From: Gammaproteobacteria bacterium
Lineage (GTDB): Bacteria > Pseudomonadota > Gammaproteobacteria > Pseudomonadales > Azotimanducaceae
Assembly (NCBI GenBank): GCA_024640825.1
Contig: JAHEEG010000003.1
Location: 1-64,000, forward strand
Length of the DNA stretch: 64,000 nt
Direction: 5' to 3'
Positions 11,258-19,769 of this stretch are shown piece after piece. The notes beneath the pieces are model-generated. The model had not been told where the DNA came from. It saw only the letters and a list, made by a program, of their open reading frames with translations, and searched no databases. Numbering within the stretch: the first letter of the stretch is position 1; every line of letters begins with the position of its first letter. The translations under genes were made by a program, and so were the position numbers.

Positions 11258-13447
11258 GTGGACGTAACCCACATTCTTGAAAATTTGAACGAACGCCAGC
11301 GCGAAGCTGTAACGGCGCCCGTTGGAAACGCCCTGGTGGTGGCCGGGGCCGGCAGCGGCAAGACCAGGGTGCTCGTCCACCGCATCGCCTGGCTTATCGA
11401 GGCGGAGAAGGCATCTCCGCAGGGCATTCTTGCCGTTACTTTCACCAACAAGGCGGCGGCCGAGATGCGCATGCGCATAGAGGAGTTGTTGCGCATCTCC
11501 GTTCGCTCCATGTGGGTGGGTACTTTTCACGGTATTGCGCACAGGCTTCTGCGCATGCACTGGCAGGAGGCCGGTCTGCCACAGAACTTCCAGATTCTGG
11601 ATGCCGACGACCAATTGCGGCTGATCAAACGCGTCATGCGCGCGATGGATATCGACGAGCAGAAATGGCCCCCCCGGCAGGCGGTATGGTTCATCAACAG
11701 CCAGAAAGACGAGGGTAGGCGCGCCAGGGATGTTGCTGCAGGCGACGACCTTTTCCAAATCACTCACAAGCGCGTTTATGAGAACTACGAGGAGTTATGT
11801 AACCAGGGCGGATTGGTAGATTTTGCCGAGCTGCTGCTGCGCAGTCATGAGTTGTGGCTGCAGCAAGCTGATCTGCTGGCCCACTATCAGAGGCGCTTTC
11901 AGCACCTGCTGGTGGACGAGTTCCAGGACACCAACACCATCCAGTACGCCTGGCTGCGAGTGCTGGCTGGCCAGACCGGCCACGTGATGGCTGTAGGTGA
12001 CGACGATCAATCCATCTACGGCTGGCGCGGCGCTCGGATTGAGAACATTCATCGCTTCAGCGAAGACTTCGCGCCCGTTCAGGTGGTCCGTCTCGAACAG
12101 AACTATCGCTCGACAGGCAACATTCTGAGCGCGGCTAATGCATTGATCGACCGCAACACCGACCGGCTCGGCAAGGAGCTGTGGACCGAAGACGGTGAAG
12201 GAGACCTCATCCGTGTGTATTCCGGTTATAACGATCTGGACGAGGCACGCTTCATTGCAGAGCGCACCCAGGAGTGGATCGACGGCGGTGGCAGCCCGGA
12301 GGACGTAGCCGTTCTGTACCGGTCCAATGCCCAGTCTCGGGTGCTGGAAGAGGCGATGCTGCGGGCGCAGATTCCCTACCGGATTTACGGCGGCGTTCGG
12401 TTCTTTGAGCGCGTGGAAATCAAAAACGCGCTTGCTTACATGCGGCTGATGCTCGACCGGCACTCGGACCCCGCTTTCGAGCGCGTAGTAAATACGCCTA
12501 CGCGCGGCATCGGTGACAAGACCGTGGAAAGCGTGCGCGGGCTGGCGAGGTCACGTCAGATATCCATGTGGCAGGCCTGCAAGGAGGGCATCGCGGAAGG
12601 CCTCTTCACCACGCGGGTTGCGTCGAAGGTGACTGACTTTCTTGCCTTGATCGATGACATGGCCGCGACCACGGGAGAGATGGCGCTGCACGAGCTTGCC
12701 GATTTCTGCGTTCAGACCAGCGGGCTCATGGATTTCCACAGCAAGGAACGGGGTGAGCGGGGGCTGGCGCGCAAGGAAAACCTAGAAGAACTGGTCAGCG
12801 CCTGTCGGCAGTTCAGCGGTGAGCTGATTTTTCCCCTTACCGACGCCGATAGGGCCGAGGCGTCGATGCTCGAGGAGTTTCTCGATCAGGTGGCGCTGGA
12901 TTCCGGAGACCGTCAGGCAGAATCCGGTCCCAGCGCGCAGATGATGACGCTTCATTCAGCCAAGGGTCTGGAGTTTCCGCTGGTTTTCCTCACCGGTATG
13001 GAGGAGGGTCTGTTTCCGCATCGCATGTCCGCCGAAGAGCCCGGCCGAATTGAGGAAGAGCGGCGACTCTGCTACGTGGGCATCACGCGGGCCATGAAAA
13101 GCCTGTACCTGACGTATGCCGAGACCCGGCGTCTGCATGGTAACGATACCTACAACCGGCCTTCGCGGTTTCTTCTGGAGGTTCCTCAGGATCTTCTGCA
13201 GGAAGTTCGCATGGGCGGTGCGGTGCAACGCCCTTATGGTAAGGATGGCGCCGCTGGCGATGTCTGGAAAGATTCCGAGCTGCCAGGCGTACGCATGGGG
13301 CAGCGAGTACGGCACGCGAAGTTTGGCGAGGGCGTGGTACTGCAGAGCGAAGGCAGCGGTGAGCGGGCTCGGATACAGATCAATTTTGCGGATGTTGGCG
13401 CTAAATGGCTGATGGCGGGGTACGCGAACCTGCAGGCTCTGGATTAG
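11258..13447 (+). CDS. uvrD: DNA helicase II, UvrD
   Basis: A superfamily 1A 3'-5' helicase acting in nucleotide excision repair, mismatch repair and removal of RecA filaments. Visible motifs include the Walker A AGAGSGKTRV, TFTNKAAAEM, Walker B VDEFQDTN, GDDDQSIYGWRGA, and the C-terminal TLHSAKGLEFPLVF and YVGITRA. The last 50 residues form the Tudor-like region that binds RNA polymerase (VRHAKFGEGVV). The GTG start at 11258 gives 729 residues and aligns VDVTHILENLN with E. coli MDVSYLLDSLN, with AGGAAC upstream; an in-frame ATG at 11216 would add 14 residues. Confidence 0.96.
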   Translation: MDVTHILENLNERQREAVTAPVGNALVVAGAGSGKTRVLVHRIAWLIEAEKASPQGILAVTFTNKAAAEMRMRIEELLRISVRSMWVGTFHGIAHRLLRMHWQEAGLPQNFQILDADDQLRLIKRVMRAMDIDEQKWPPRQAVWFINSQKDEGRRARDVAAGDDLFQITHKRVYENYEELCNQGGLVDFAELLLRSHELWLQQADLLAHYQRRFQHLLVDEFQDTNTIQYAWLRVLAGQTGHVMAVGDDDQSIYGWRGARIENIHRFSEDFAPVQVVRLEQNYRSTGNILSAANALIDRNTDRLGKELWTEDGEGDLIRVYSGYNDLDEARFIAERTQEWIDGGGSPEDVAVLYRSNAQSRVLEEAMLRAQIPYRIYGGVRFFERVEIKNALAYMRLMLDRHSDPAFERVVNTPTRGIGDKTVESVRGLARSRQISMWQACKEGIAEGLFTTRVASKVTDFLALIDDMAATTGEMALHELADFCVQTSGLMDFHSKERGERGLARKENLEELVSACRQFSGELIFPLTDADRAEASMLEEFLDQVALDSGDRQAESGPSAQMMTLHSAKGLEFPLVFLTGMEEGLFPHRMSAEEPGRIEEERRLCYVGITRAMKSLYLTYAETRRLHGNDTYNRPSRFLLEVPQDLLQEVRMGGAVQRPYGKDGAAGDVWKDSELPGVRMGQRVRHAKFGEGVVLQSEGSGERARIQINFADVGAKWLMAGYANLQALD

Positions 13448-13455
13448 GGGGTGCT

Positions 13456-14550
13456 ATGAGTTTTGGGCGTTTGGGGCTATTTGGATGTGTACTGCTTCTG
13501 CTGCTGGGATGTGGCGGCTCTGGTGGTGGCCCCGCGACGCAGACAGCGGATGCCAGCGCTCAGCAGGTTTTTCGCTGGAAGCTCATCACCACCTGGCCGA
13601 AAAACCTGCCGGCGCTCGGCATGGGTCCCGAACGCCTGGCGGAACTGCTCAGAGTCATGAGCAGCGGCCGACTCGACATCAAGGTTTACGGTGCTGGTGA
13701 GCTGGTCGGTGCGTTCGAGGTGTTCGACGCGGTTGCCCAGGGGACCGCGGAAATGGGTCACGGTGCCGCCTACTACTGGCGGGGCAAGATACCGGTTGCC
13801 GCTATGTTTTCGACCGTGCCCTTCGGTATGACCGCTCAGGAAATGAATGGCTGGCTGCACTACGGCGGAGGTATGGATCTTTGGCGTGAACTCTATGCGC
13901 CGTTCGGGCTGGTGCCTTTCGCCTGCGGTAACTCGGGGGTTCAGATGGCTGGCTGGTTTAATCGCGAGATAAATTCGCTGGCCGATCTGCAGGGTTTGAA
14001 AATGCGCATTCCCGGCCTGGGCGGCGAGGTGTTGAAACGGGCCGGCGGTGTACCGGTGAGCCTGCCCGGTGGTGAAGTTTTCACCGCGCTGCAGACCGGG
14101 GCCATTGATGCGACTGAATGGGTGGGCCCCTACAATGATCTGGCTCTTGGGCTCTACAGCGCCGCCCGCTTTTACTATTACCCTGGCTGGCACGAGCCGG
14201 GCCCGACGCTGGAGGCCATCGTCAACAAGGAAGCCTGGGAGTCTTTACCCCCGGACCTTCAGGCGATGATCGAGGCGGCGACGCGTATGATCAATGAGGA
14301 TATGCTCAGCGAGTTCACGGCACGCAACAACTCGGCGCTGCGAACTCTGGTGGATGAGCATGCCGTGGAGTTGAGGAAACTCCCCGATGACGTTATTGCC
14401 AGGCTGCGCGATCTCTCCACGCAGGTGGTGGCGGAGATGGCGGAGAGCGACCCCCTCGCCAGCAGAATCTACGACTCATACATGGAATTTGCGGCCGGGG
14501 TTCGCGATTATCACCGCATCTCCGAGCAGGCCTACCTGGAGACCCGTTAG
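13456..14550 (+). CDS. dctP: TRAP transporter solute-binding lipoprotein, DctP family (TakP-like)
   Basis: This 364-residue protein is the extracytoplasmic binding component of a TRAP transporter. It begins with a lipoprotein signal ending in the lipobox LLGC (C19), so it is probably tethered to the membrane rather than freely periplasmic. The mature part has GAGELVGAFEVFDAVAQGTAEMGH, GLKMRIPGLGGEVLKRAGG (with the conserved ligand-binding arginine) and AIDATEWVGPYND. These resemble the TakP-type binders of 2-oxo acids. It lies 8 bases after uvrD, while its membrane partners dctQ and dctM are on the opposite strand 2 kb away. The ligand itself is inferred only at class level. Confidence 0.88.
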   Translation: MSFGRLGLFGCVLLLLLGCGGSGGGPATQTADASAQQVFRWKLITTWPKNLPALGMGPERLAELLRVMSSGRLDIKVYGAGELVGAFEVFDAVAQGTAEMGHGAAYYWRGKIPVAAMFSTVPFGMTAQEMNGWLHYGGGMDLWRELYAPFGLVPFACGNSGVQMAGWFNREINSLADLQGLKMRIPGLGGEVLKRAGGVPVSLPGGEVFTALQTGAIDATEWVGPYNDLALGLYSAARFYYYPGWHEPGPTLEAIVNKEAWESLPPDLQAMIEAATRMINEDMLSEFTARNNSALRTLVDEHAVELRKLPDDVIARLRDLSTQVVAEMAESDPLASRIYDSYMEFAAGVRDYHRISEQAYLETR

Positions 14551-14564
14551 GCGCTCACACAGGT

Positions 14565-15395
14565 ATGGGCATGGAACTCAAAGTGACGGCTCTGGTGATG
14601 GAAGATGGCATTGCCACCATCTGGCTCAAGCGCCCTCATCGCCTGAATGCCTGGACCGGAAGGATGCATGCCGAGTACCGCTGGTGTCTGGCTGAGGCCG
14701 ATGCTGAGCCCGATGTGCGGGTTATCGTCATCACCGGCGAAGGTCGCGGTTTCTGTGTGGGAGGCGATACCGAAGCGCTTGCAGGGCACGTGAAGAAAGG
14801 CGGCTACGACCCTGGGACACCTGCCGAAATGTCGTTACCAGGATTTGGTATCGACGCGCTGTTCGATGCCAGCTTTGCTTACCATTTCGGTTTAAGCAAA
14901 CCGGTGATAGCGGCCATGAACGGTCCCGCTGCCGGTGTCGGGCTCGCCTTGGCCTGCTTCGCGGATCTGCGTTTTGCGGCCGCCGGTGCCCGGTTCACCA
15001 CCGCGCATGGCAAGCTCAACCTGCCTGCCGAGTATGGTCTGTCCTGGCTGCTGCCGCGCATGATCGGTTTGACGCGTGCCAACGAGCTGCTGCTGTCGAG
15101 CCGGGTTTTTGAAGCTGAGGAAGCCAAGACGCTTGGTCTGGTGAATGACGTGTTCCCGCGGGAGGCGCTTTTGCCCCGCGTCTATGACTATGCGAGAAAC
15201 CTGATCAGCACGGTATCGCCGAATTCTCTGCGGCAGACCCGGTGGCAGATCTATCGCGATCTGCACAGAGATGTGGCGAGCGCCGTGGAGGATTCGGAAG
15301 CCCTGATCGGCGAGATGATGCGGGAGGCCGATTACGGCGAAGGGGTGGCGGCCTTTTTACAGAAGCGCTCGCCGGTCTGGGATAAAGACGTCTGA
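14565..15395 (+). CDS. Enoyl-CoA hydratase/isomerase family protein
   Basis: A crotonase-fold protein of 276 residues. The oxyanion-hole elements GFCVGGD and NGPAAGVGLALA are present, and a glutamate lies at the usual second catalytic position in LPAEYGLSWLLPRMIG. These support hydratase or isomerase chemistry on an acyl-CoA. It follows dctP by 14 bases and is probably cotranscribed, which suggests the transported acid is activated to a CoA thioester. The start is ATG 14565 or ATG 14571 two codons on. The substrate is not recognisable, and the genes on the far side converge. Confidence 0.85.
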   Translation: MGMELKVTALVMEDGIATIWLKRPHRLNAWTGRMHAEYRWCLAEADAEPDVRVIVITGEGRGFCVGGDTEALAGHVKKGGYDPGTPAEMSLPGFGIDALFDASFAYHFGLSKPVIAAMNGPAAGVGLALACFADLRFAAAGARFTTAHGKLNLPAEYGLSWLLPRMIGLTRANELLLSSRVFEAEEAKTLGLVNDVFPREALLPRVYDYARNLISTVSPNSLRQTRWQIYRDLHRDVASAVEDSEALIGEMMREADYGEGVAAFLQKRSPVWDKDV

Positions 15396-15431
15396 GCGCG
15401 CCAGCGTTCGAGCCAGCAATTTTTTGAGCCG

Positions 15432-16619
15432 TTAAGGCAGCCGGATGGCCCGTCCGCTAGCCCAGATCCCGACCGGTCGAGTGAGTGCTGACATATCTTC
15501 CAACGGGTCGCCGTCCACCAGCAGAACATCAGCCGCGAGGCCAGGTGCCAGACGTCCGGTGATGGCCGAAACGCCAAGCGCGCGCGCTGCGCCGGATGTG
15601 GCGGAGCGCAGCGTATCGGCATTGGAAAGCTCGGCAATGCGACCGAAAACGCCGAGTGCCTCGGGCAGGTGGTGATGGAACACCCCCGGTATGCCCGCGT
15701 CGGTTGACGCCACGAACGGAATGCCCATGTCCAGCATGGCACCATAGGCTGCACGGACCCGTCCGAGCACCGCGCCCGTCTTGCTGTCGAGCATGCGCTG
15801 CCAGCCGCGGTTGATGGTCGGGGAAACCCAGACCCCTTTGTCCAGGATGATCCGAGCGATTTCCTCCTGATAGTCCGAGGCCCATCCATCCTGGCCGACC
15901 CAGGAGCAGTGCTCGATGGTGCTTACGCCGGCCAGGGTCGCGTACTCGATGGCTTTGGTGCCATGACAGTGGGCGGCGACCGGCAATCCGTATTGTTTGG
16001 CGGCGGCAACGATTCCGCTCAGGGTGTCCACATCGAACTGCGGTTTCGACGGGTCGCTGCCGCTGGTCATGCGGCCCCCGCTCGCCATGACTTTTATCAG
16101 GTCGACACCCTTATTGGCCTGGCGCTTGAGCACGCCACGGGCCTGCTCCAGATTTGCCGCCTCCCCGCCCCAGAAATGGCAATGTCCGCCGGGGCTGGTT
16201 AGGGGTTGGCCGGCGCAGATGAGCCTCGGTCCCGGAACAGACCCAGTCGCGATGCGGTCGCGCAGCGCCAATTCCAGCCATGCGCCGCCTCCCAGATCTC
16301 GCGCTGTGGTGATGCCTGCCTCCACCATGTCCTTCGCGCGTTTTTCCATCTGTGGTCGCTGATTCAGGTCCGTGAAAGCTGGTGGCCTGGAATGTTCGGG
16401 GTTTAATTCCATGTGCACGTGAGCGTCCATCAGTCCTGGAATCGCTACAGCGCCGGCGCAGTCGATGATCGTCGTTTTGCCAGACAGATTACCGGCATGC
16501 TCCAGCGCGGCGATTCTGCCGCGCTGCACGCACAGGGTGTCAGCGTCGGTCCAGTTGTCACCGTCCCAGATTCGCAGATTTCGAAGGACGGTGATGTCGG
16601 CGTCGGGAATGGCGTTCAT
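15432..16619 (-). CDS. Metal-dependent amidohydrolase (prolidase-like family)
   Basis: A TIM-barrel amidohydrolase of 395 residues. It shows the metal motif DAHVHME near residue 66, a lysine in LIKVMASGG that is normally carboxylated in this subgroup, histidines in AAHCHG and IEHCSWVG, and the catalytic aspartate in ASTDAGI. These fit a binuclear enzyme cleaving amide or imide bonds. No signal peptide is seen. The start ATG overlaps the dctM stop as ATGA, so it is coupled to the TRAP permease and may hydrolyse the imported compound. The substrate is unknown. Confidence 0.85.
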   Translation of the reverse strand: MNAIPDADITVLRNLRIWDGDNWTDADTLCVQRGRIAALEHAGNLSGKTTIIDCAGAVAIPGLMDAHVHMELNPEHSRPPAFTDLNQRPQMEKRAKDMVEAGITTARDLGGGAWLELALRDRIATGSVPGPRLICAGQPLTSPGGHCHFWGGEAANLEQARGVLKRQANKGVDLIKVMASGGRMTSGSDPSKPQFDVDTLSGIVAAAKQYGLPVAAHCHGTKAIEYATLAGVSTIEHCSWVGQDGWASDYQEEIARIILDKGVWVSPTINRGWQRMLDSKTGAVLGRVRAAYGAMLDMGIPFVASTDAGIPGVFHHHLPEALGVFGRIAELSNADTLRSATSGAARALGVSAITGRLAPGLAADVLLVDGDPLEDMSALTRPVGIWASGRAIRLP

Positions 16620-17989
16620 TGGTACAGCCTCGATGGCAGCCAGGTAGCCAGGTCCGGCCACAGGGCAATGATGAAGAGCAGCAACAGCTGCAGTACGACA
16701 AAGGGCACCACGCCGCGATAAATGTCACCGGTGGAGACCGAGGGCGGGGTTACGCCGCGCAGATAGAACAACGCGAAGCCGAACGGCGGCGTAAGAAACG
16801 AAGTCTGCAGGTTCAGCGCTATGAGAACGCCCAGCCACACCGGATCAACGCCCATTGCCAGGAGAACCGGTCCTACGATTGGGACAACCACGAAGGTGAT
16901 TTCGATGAAGTCGAGCATGAACCCCAGCAGGAAGATGACGAGCATTACGATTCCCAGCGCCCCCCACACGCCGCCGGGCATGTCGATGAACCAGCTGTGA
17001 ATCAGCTCGTCCCCCCCGTAGCCTCTGAAAATCAGCGAAAAGACAGACGCACCGATGAGGATGAAAAACACCATGGCGGTAGTTGTCAGCGTCGAGCGGC
17101 AGACTTCGCCCAAAACCGCCCGGGAAAGCGCGCGATATGCCAGGGCCAGAAGCAGCGCGCCGCCCGCGCCGACGCCGGCGGCCTCGGTAGGTGTTGCGTA
17201 ACCGCCGAGTATCGAACCCAGCACGGCGACGATCAATAGAAGTGGTGGCAGGAGGCCCTTCAACAGTGTGGTCAACGCGGGGCGAGGCGTTACTGTTGGG
17301 TCCGCACGCGGCGCCCGCTGCGGCTGAGTCGCGGCGATTACCAGGGTATATATCAGATAGAGGCCAACCAGAATAAGGCCGGGAACTATCGCTCCAGCAA
17401 AAAGATCCCCGACGGAGACGGTTTTCGGCGCAAAGATTCCCTGGCTTAGCTGAGCCTGCTGGTAAGCGTTGGAGAGCACGTCTCCCAGAAGAACCAGCGC
17501 GATCGACGGCGGAATGATCTGACCGAGGGTTCCCGTTGCGCAAATCGTGCCCGTGGCGAGCTTTGGGTCGTAACCCTGTTTGAGCATGGTAGGCAGTGAC
17601 ATCAGGCCCATGGTAACGACCGTTGCCCCGACAATTCCCGTGCTGGCGGCCATCAGCATGCCGACTACCACAACCGCCAGCCCCAGACCGCCGCGGAGGG
17701 TACCCATCAGTCCGGACAGGCTTTCGAGCAACAGCTCGGCAATGCGGGTTTTTTCCAGAACCACGCCCATGAAGACGAACAGGGGCACTGCAATCAGGGT
17801 CTGGTTGGTGATGATTCCGAAAAGGCGGCCCGGTAGAAATCCCAGGTCCCGACCGTCAAATGCTCCGGTGGCCATTCCTCCCAGGGCGAACAGCAGCGCC
17901 ACCCCGCCCAGTGTCAGAGCGACGGAGTACCCCGCCAGCAGCGCAGCGAACACCAGCAGGAACATGAACAGTGGGATGAGTTCAGCCAC
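16616..17989 (-). CDS. dctM: TRAP transporter large permease subunit DctM
   Basis: A 457-residue protein with about 12 membrane segments, the channel-forming subunit that uses sodium or proton gradients. Family features include VPLFVFMGVVLEKT, the repeated GATVVTMG and GQIIPPSIALVLLGD segments and NLQTSFLTPPFGFALFYLRG near the end. It begins inside dctQ (8-base overlap, ATGGCTGA) and ends overlapping the amidohydrolase start. Its solute-binding partner is presumably dctP on the other strand. Confidence 0.93.
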   Translation of the reverse strand: MAELIPLFMFLLVFAALLAGYSVALTLGGVALLFALGGMATGAFDGRDLGFLPGRLFGIITNQTLIAVPLFVFMGVVLEKTRIAELLLESLSGLMGTLRGGLGLAVVVVGMLMAASTGIVGATVVTMGLMSLPTMLKQGYDPKLATGTICATGTLGQIIPPSIALVLLGDVLSNAYQQAQLSQGIFAPKTVSVGDLFAGAIVPGLILVGLYLIYTLVIAATQPQRAPRADPTVTPRPALTTLLKGLLPPLLLIVAVLGSILGGYATPTEAAGVGAGGALLLALAYRALSRAVLGEVCRSTLTTTAMVFFILIGASVFSLIFRGYGGDELIHSWFIDMPGGVWGALGIVMLVIFLLGFMLDFIEITFVVVPIVGPVLLAMGVDPVWLGVLIALNLQTSFLTPPFGFALFYLRGVTPPSVSTGDIYRGVVPFVVLQLLLLFIIALWPDLATWLPSRLYQ

Positions 17990-18494
17990 CCTGGCCCTTC
18001 AGCACTGTCAGGCCGCGTAGAATCTCTGCGATCCCCTGAACCAGCACCAGTATGGCCATCGCGGGGATCAGGGTCTTCAGCAGGAACACTGCGGGCAGGC
18101 CGCCGACCTCGGCAGAACCCTCCATGATGCGCCAGGCGTTGGCGACGTATTCCCAGCTGTACGCCAGAATAAACAGGCTGAGCGGAATCAGGAAAAGTAC
18201 ATGGCCGGTCAGGTCGACCGCCGCTTTCCCTTGGGGGTTAAGCCGGGCGTAGACAATATCGACGCGAACATGAGCGTCTTCTTTTAGCGCGTATGGAATG
18301 CCCAGCATGAAAGCCAGACCGTGCAGATACATCACCGATTCCTGCAGGATGATTGCGCCCTGATCCAGGGCGTAGCGCAGTATCACGACCGCCAGCGTTG
18401 TAAGGACCATAGCCAGCATCAGCCAGGCGATTGCGCGGCCCAGCCCGTCGGTAAATTTGTCAATGCGCTCGGCCAGCCTGGCGGCTGCGTTCAT
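17982..18494 (-). CDS. dctQ: TRAP transporter small permease subunit DctQ
   Basis: A 170-residue membrane protein with four predicted helices, including AIAWLMLAMVLTTLAVVILRYAL and the conserved region LQESVMYLHGLAFMLGIPYALKEDAHVRVDI, typical of DctQ. It works with DctM to dock the loaded binding protein. ATG 18494 overlaps the ubiA stop codon as ATGA; longer in-frame extensions lie inside ubiA and are not credible. The direct coupling to ubiA is unusual. Confidence 0.9.
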   Translation of the reverse strand: MNAAARLAERIDKFTDGLGRAIAWLMLAMVLTTLAVVILRYALDQGAIILQESVMYLHGLAFMLGIPYALKEDAHVRVDIVYARLNPQGKAAVDLTGHVLFLIPLSLFILAYSWEYVANAWRIMEGSAEVGGLPAVFLLKTLIPAMAILVLVQGIAEILRGLTVLKGQGG

Positions 18495-19375
18495 GTTTGC
18501 AGCTGGAATTGGAGCATGGTGTCCAGAACCACGCCGGCGAACAGGGAAAAACCGACCCAGACATTGTTCAGGAATGCCTTGAAGCAATCGTCCGCCCGGC
18601 GGTGGCGAATGAGATATTGCTGGTAACCGAACAGGGTGAGGCAGGCCAGAAGGCCCAGATAGTAAAACCCACCCAGATTCAGGCGCTGGCCCAGTAGCAG
18701 CAGGGTTAATATCGAGGAAAGCTGAAGCACGCCGACCATCAGGCGGTCTGCGGTACCGAATAGAATTGCCGTGGACTTGATTCCGACCTGCAGGTCGTCG
18801 TCCCGGTCCACCATGGCGTAGAGGGTGTCATAGGCCACGATCCACAGCAGGCTGGCAAGAAACAGCAGCCAGGCTTCGGAGGGAACCCGATCCTGGACAC
18901 TGGCGTACGCCATTATAAGGCCCCAGCTGAAGGCGGCCCCCAGGCCAACCTGGGGCAGGTAGGTCCAGCGTTTCAGGAACGGATAAAGCACAGCGATGGC
19001 GAAACCGCCCAGGGCAAGCCAGCGTGCCAGGGGGTTTAGAAACACGAGCAGAAAAGCTGCCGTCAGACTGAGGCCCGCGAACAGCAGCATTGCCTGACGT
19101 TCTGAAAGCCGTCCGGATGTCAGCGGCCGCGCCGCCGTCCGCCGGACATGTCGGTCCCAGCCGCGATCGGCGAAATCGTTGATTACGCAGCCGGCGGAGC
19201 GCATTACGAAGGTGCCTAGCGTGAAAACTAACAGCAGGTGCCAGGGCGGAAGCCCTTCGGCAGCCAGCCAAAGGGCCGCTAGCGTCGGCCATAGCAGCAG
19301 CAGTGTACCCACAGGCCGGTCAAGGCGCATGAGCTGCAAATAGGGTTGCACGGTAGCGGTCAGGGTATGTGTCAT
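18491..19375 (-). CDS. ubiA: 4-hydroxybenzoate octaprenyltransferase
   Basis: UbiA prenylates 4-hydroxybenzoate in ubiquinone synthesis and is an integral membrane enzyme. The protein has 294 residues with about eight or nine helices. The opening YLQLMRLDRPVGTLLLLWPT is typical. Two aspartate-rich prenyl-diphosphate motifs are intact: NDFADRGWDRHV and DTLYAMVDRDDD. ATG 19375 gives a length close to E. coli (290). Downstream, dctQ, dctM and an amidohydrolase are attached by short overlaps, so they would be expressed from the ubiA promoter. ubiC is not present here. Confidence 0.95.
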   Translation of the reverse strand: MTHTLTATVQPYLQLMRLDRPVGTLLLLWPTLAALWLAAEGLPPWHLLLVFTLGTFVMRSAGCVINDFADRGWDRHVRRTAARPLTSGRLSERQAMLLFAGLSLTAAFLLVFLNPLARWLALGGFAIAVLYPFLKRWTYLPQVGLGAAFSWGLIMAYASVQDRVPSEAWLLFLASLLWIVAYDTLYAMVDRDDDLQVGIKSTAILFGTADRLMVGVLQLSSILTLLLLGQRLNLGGFYYLGLLACLTLFGYQQYLIRHRRADDCFKAFLNNVWVGFSLFAGVVLDTMLQFQLQT

Positions 19376-19533
19376 GATGCTGCCAGTGGCCAGGCAGTTT
19401 AGCGCCATAGTCGGGGTCAGACTAGCGCGGTGAGTGGCGATGCTCGTCGCATGTCCTAGGTCGCGTTGATTTTTGCGGGCTTCACAAGTAGCTTATCGCG
19501 CCTTGTGCAACGACCCTGTGGGGCAGACGACGA

Positions 19534-19701
19534 ATGCGTAAGTGGCAATGTATCGTATGCGGCTGGATTTACGACGAAGCCGAAGGATACGAAGAGGAGG
19601 GCATCGCGCCCGGTACTCGCTGGGAGGACGTTCCTGAAGACTTCGTCTGCCCTGAATGTGGCGTCAGTAAGGAAGACTTCGAGATGATCGAAGTAGGCTA
19701 G
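19534..19701 (+). CDS. rubA: Rubredoxin
   Basis: A 55-residue one-iron electron carrier. The four iron ligands are C6 and C9 (CIVCG) and C39 and C42 (CPECG), with the usual aromatic core residues W4, Y13 and W30 and the acidic segment between. It starts at ATG 19534. Divergent placement beside ubiA resembles Pseudomonas, where rubredoxins serve alkane hydroxylases and other oxygenases. No alkane hydroxylase is in this window, so its partner is unknown. Confidence 0.95.
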   Translation: MRKWQCIVCGWIYDEAEGYEEEGIAPGTRWEDVPEDFVCPECGVSKEDFEMIEVG

Positions 19702-19769
19702 ACGCTATCACCGTTGACTCTGCTGATCCGGCTCGGGCTGCGTTGGCGGTCCAGAACAAGGCGCCCGAC

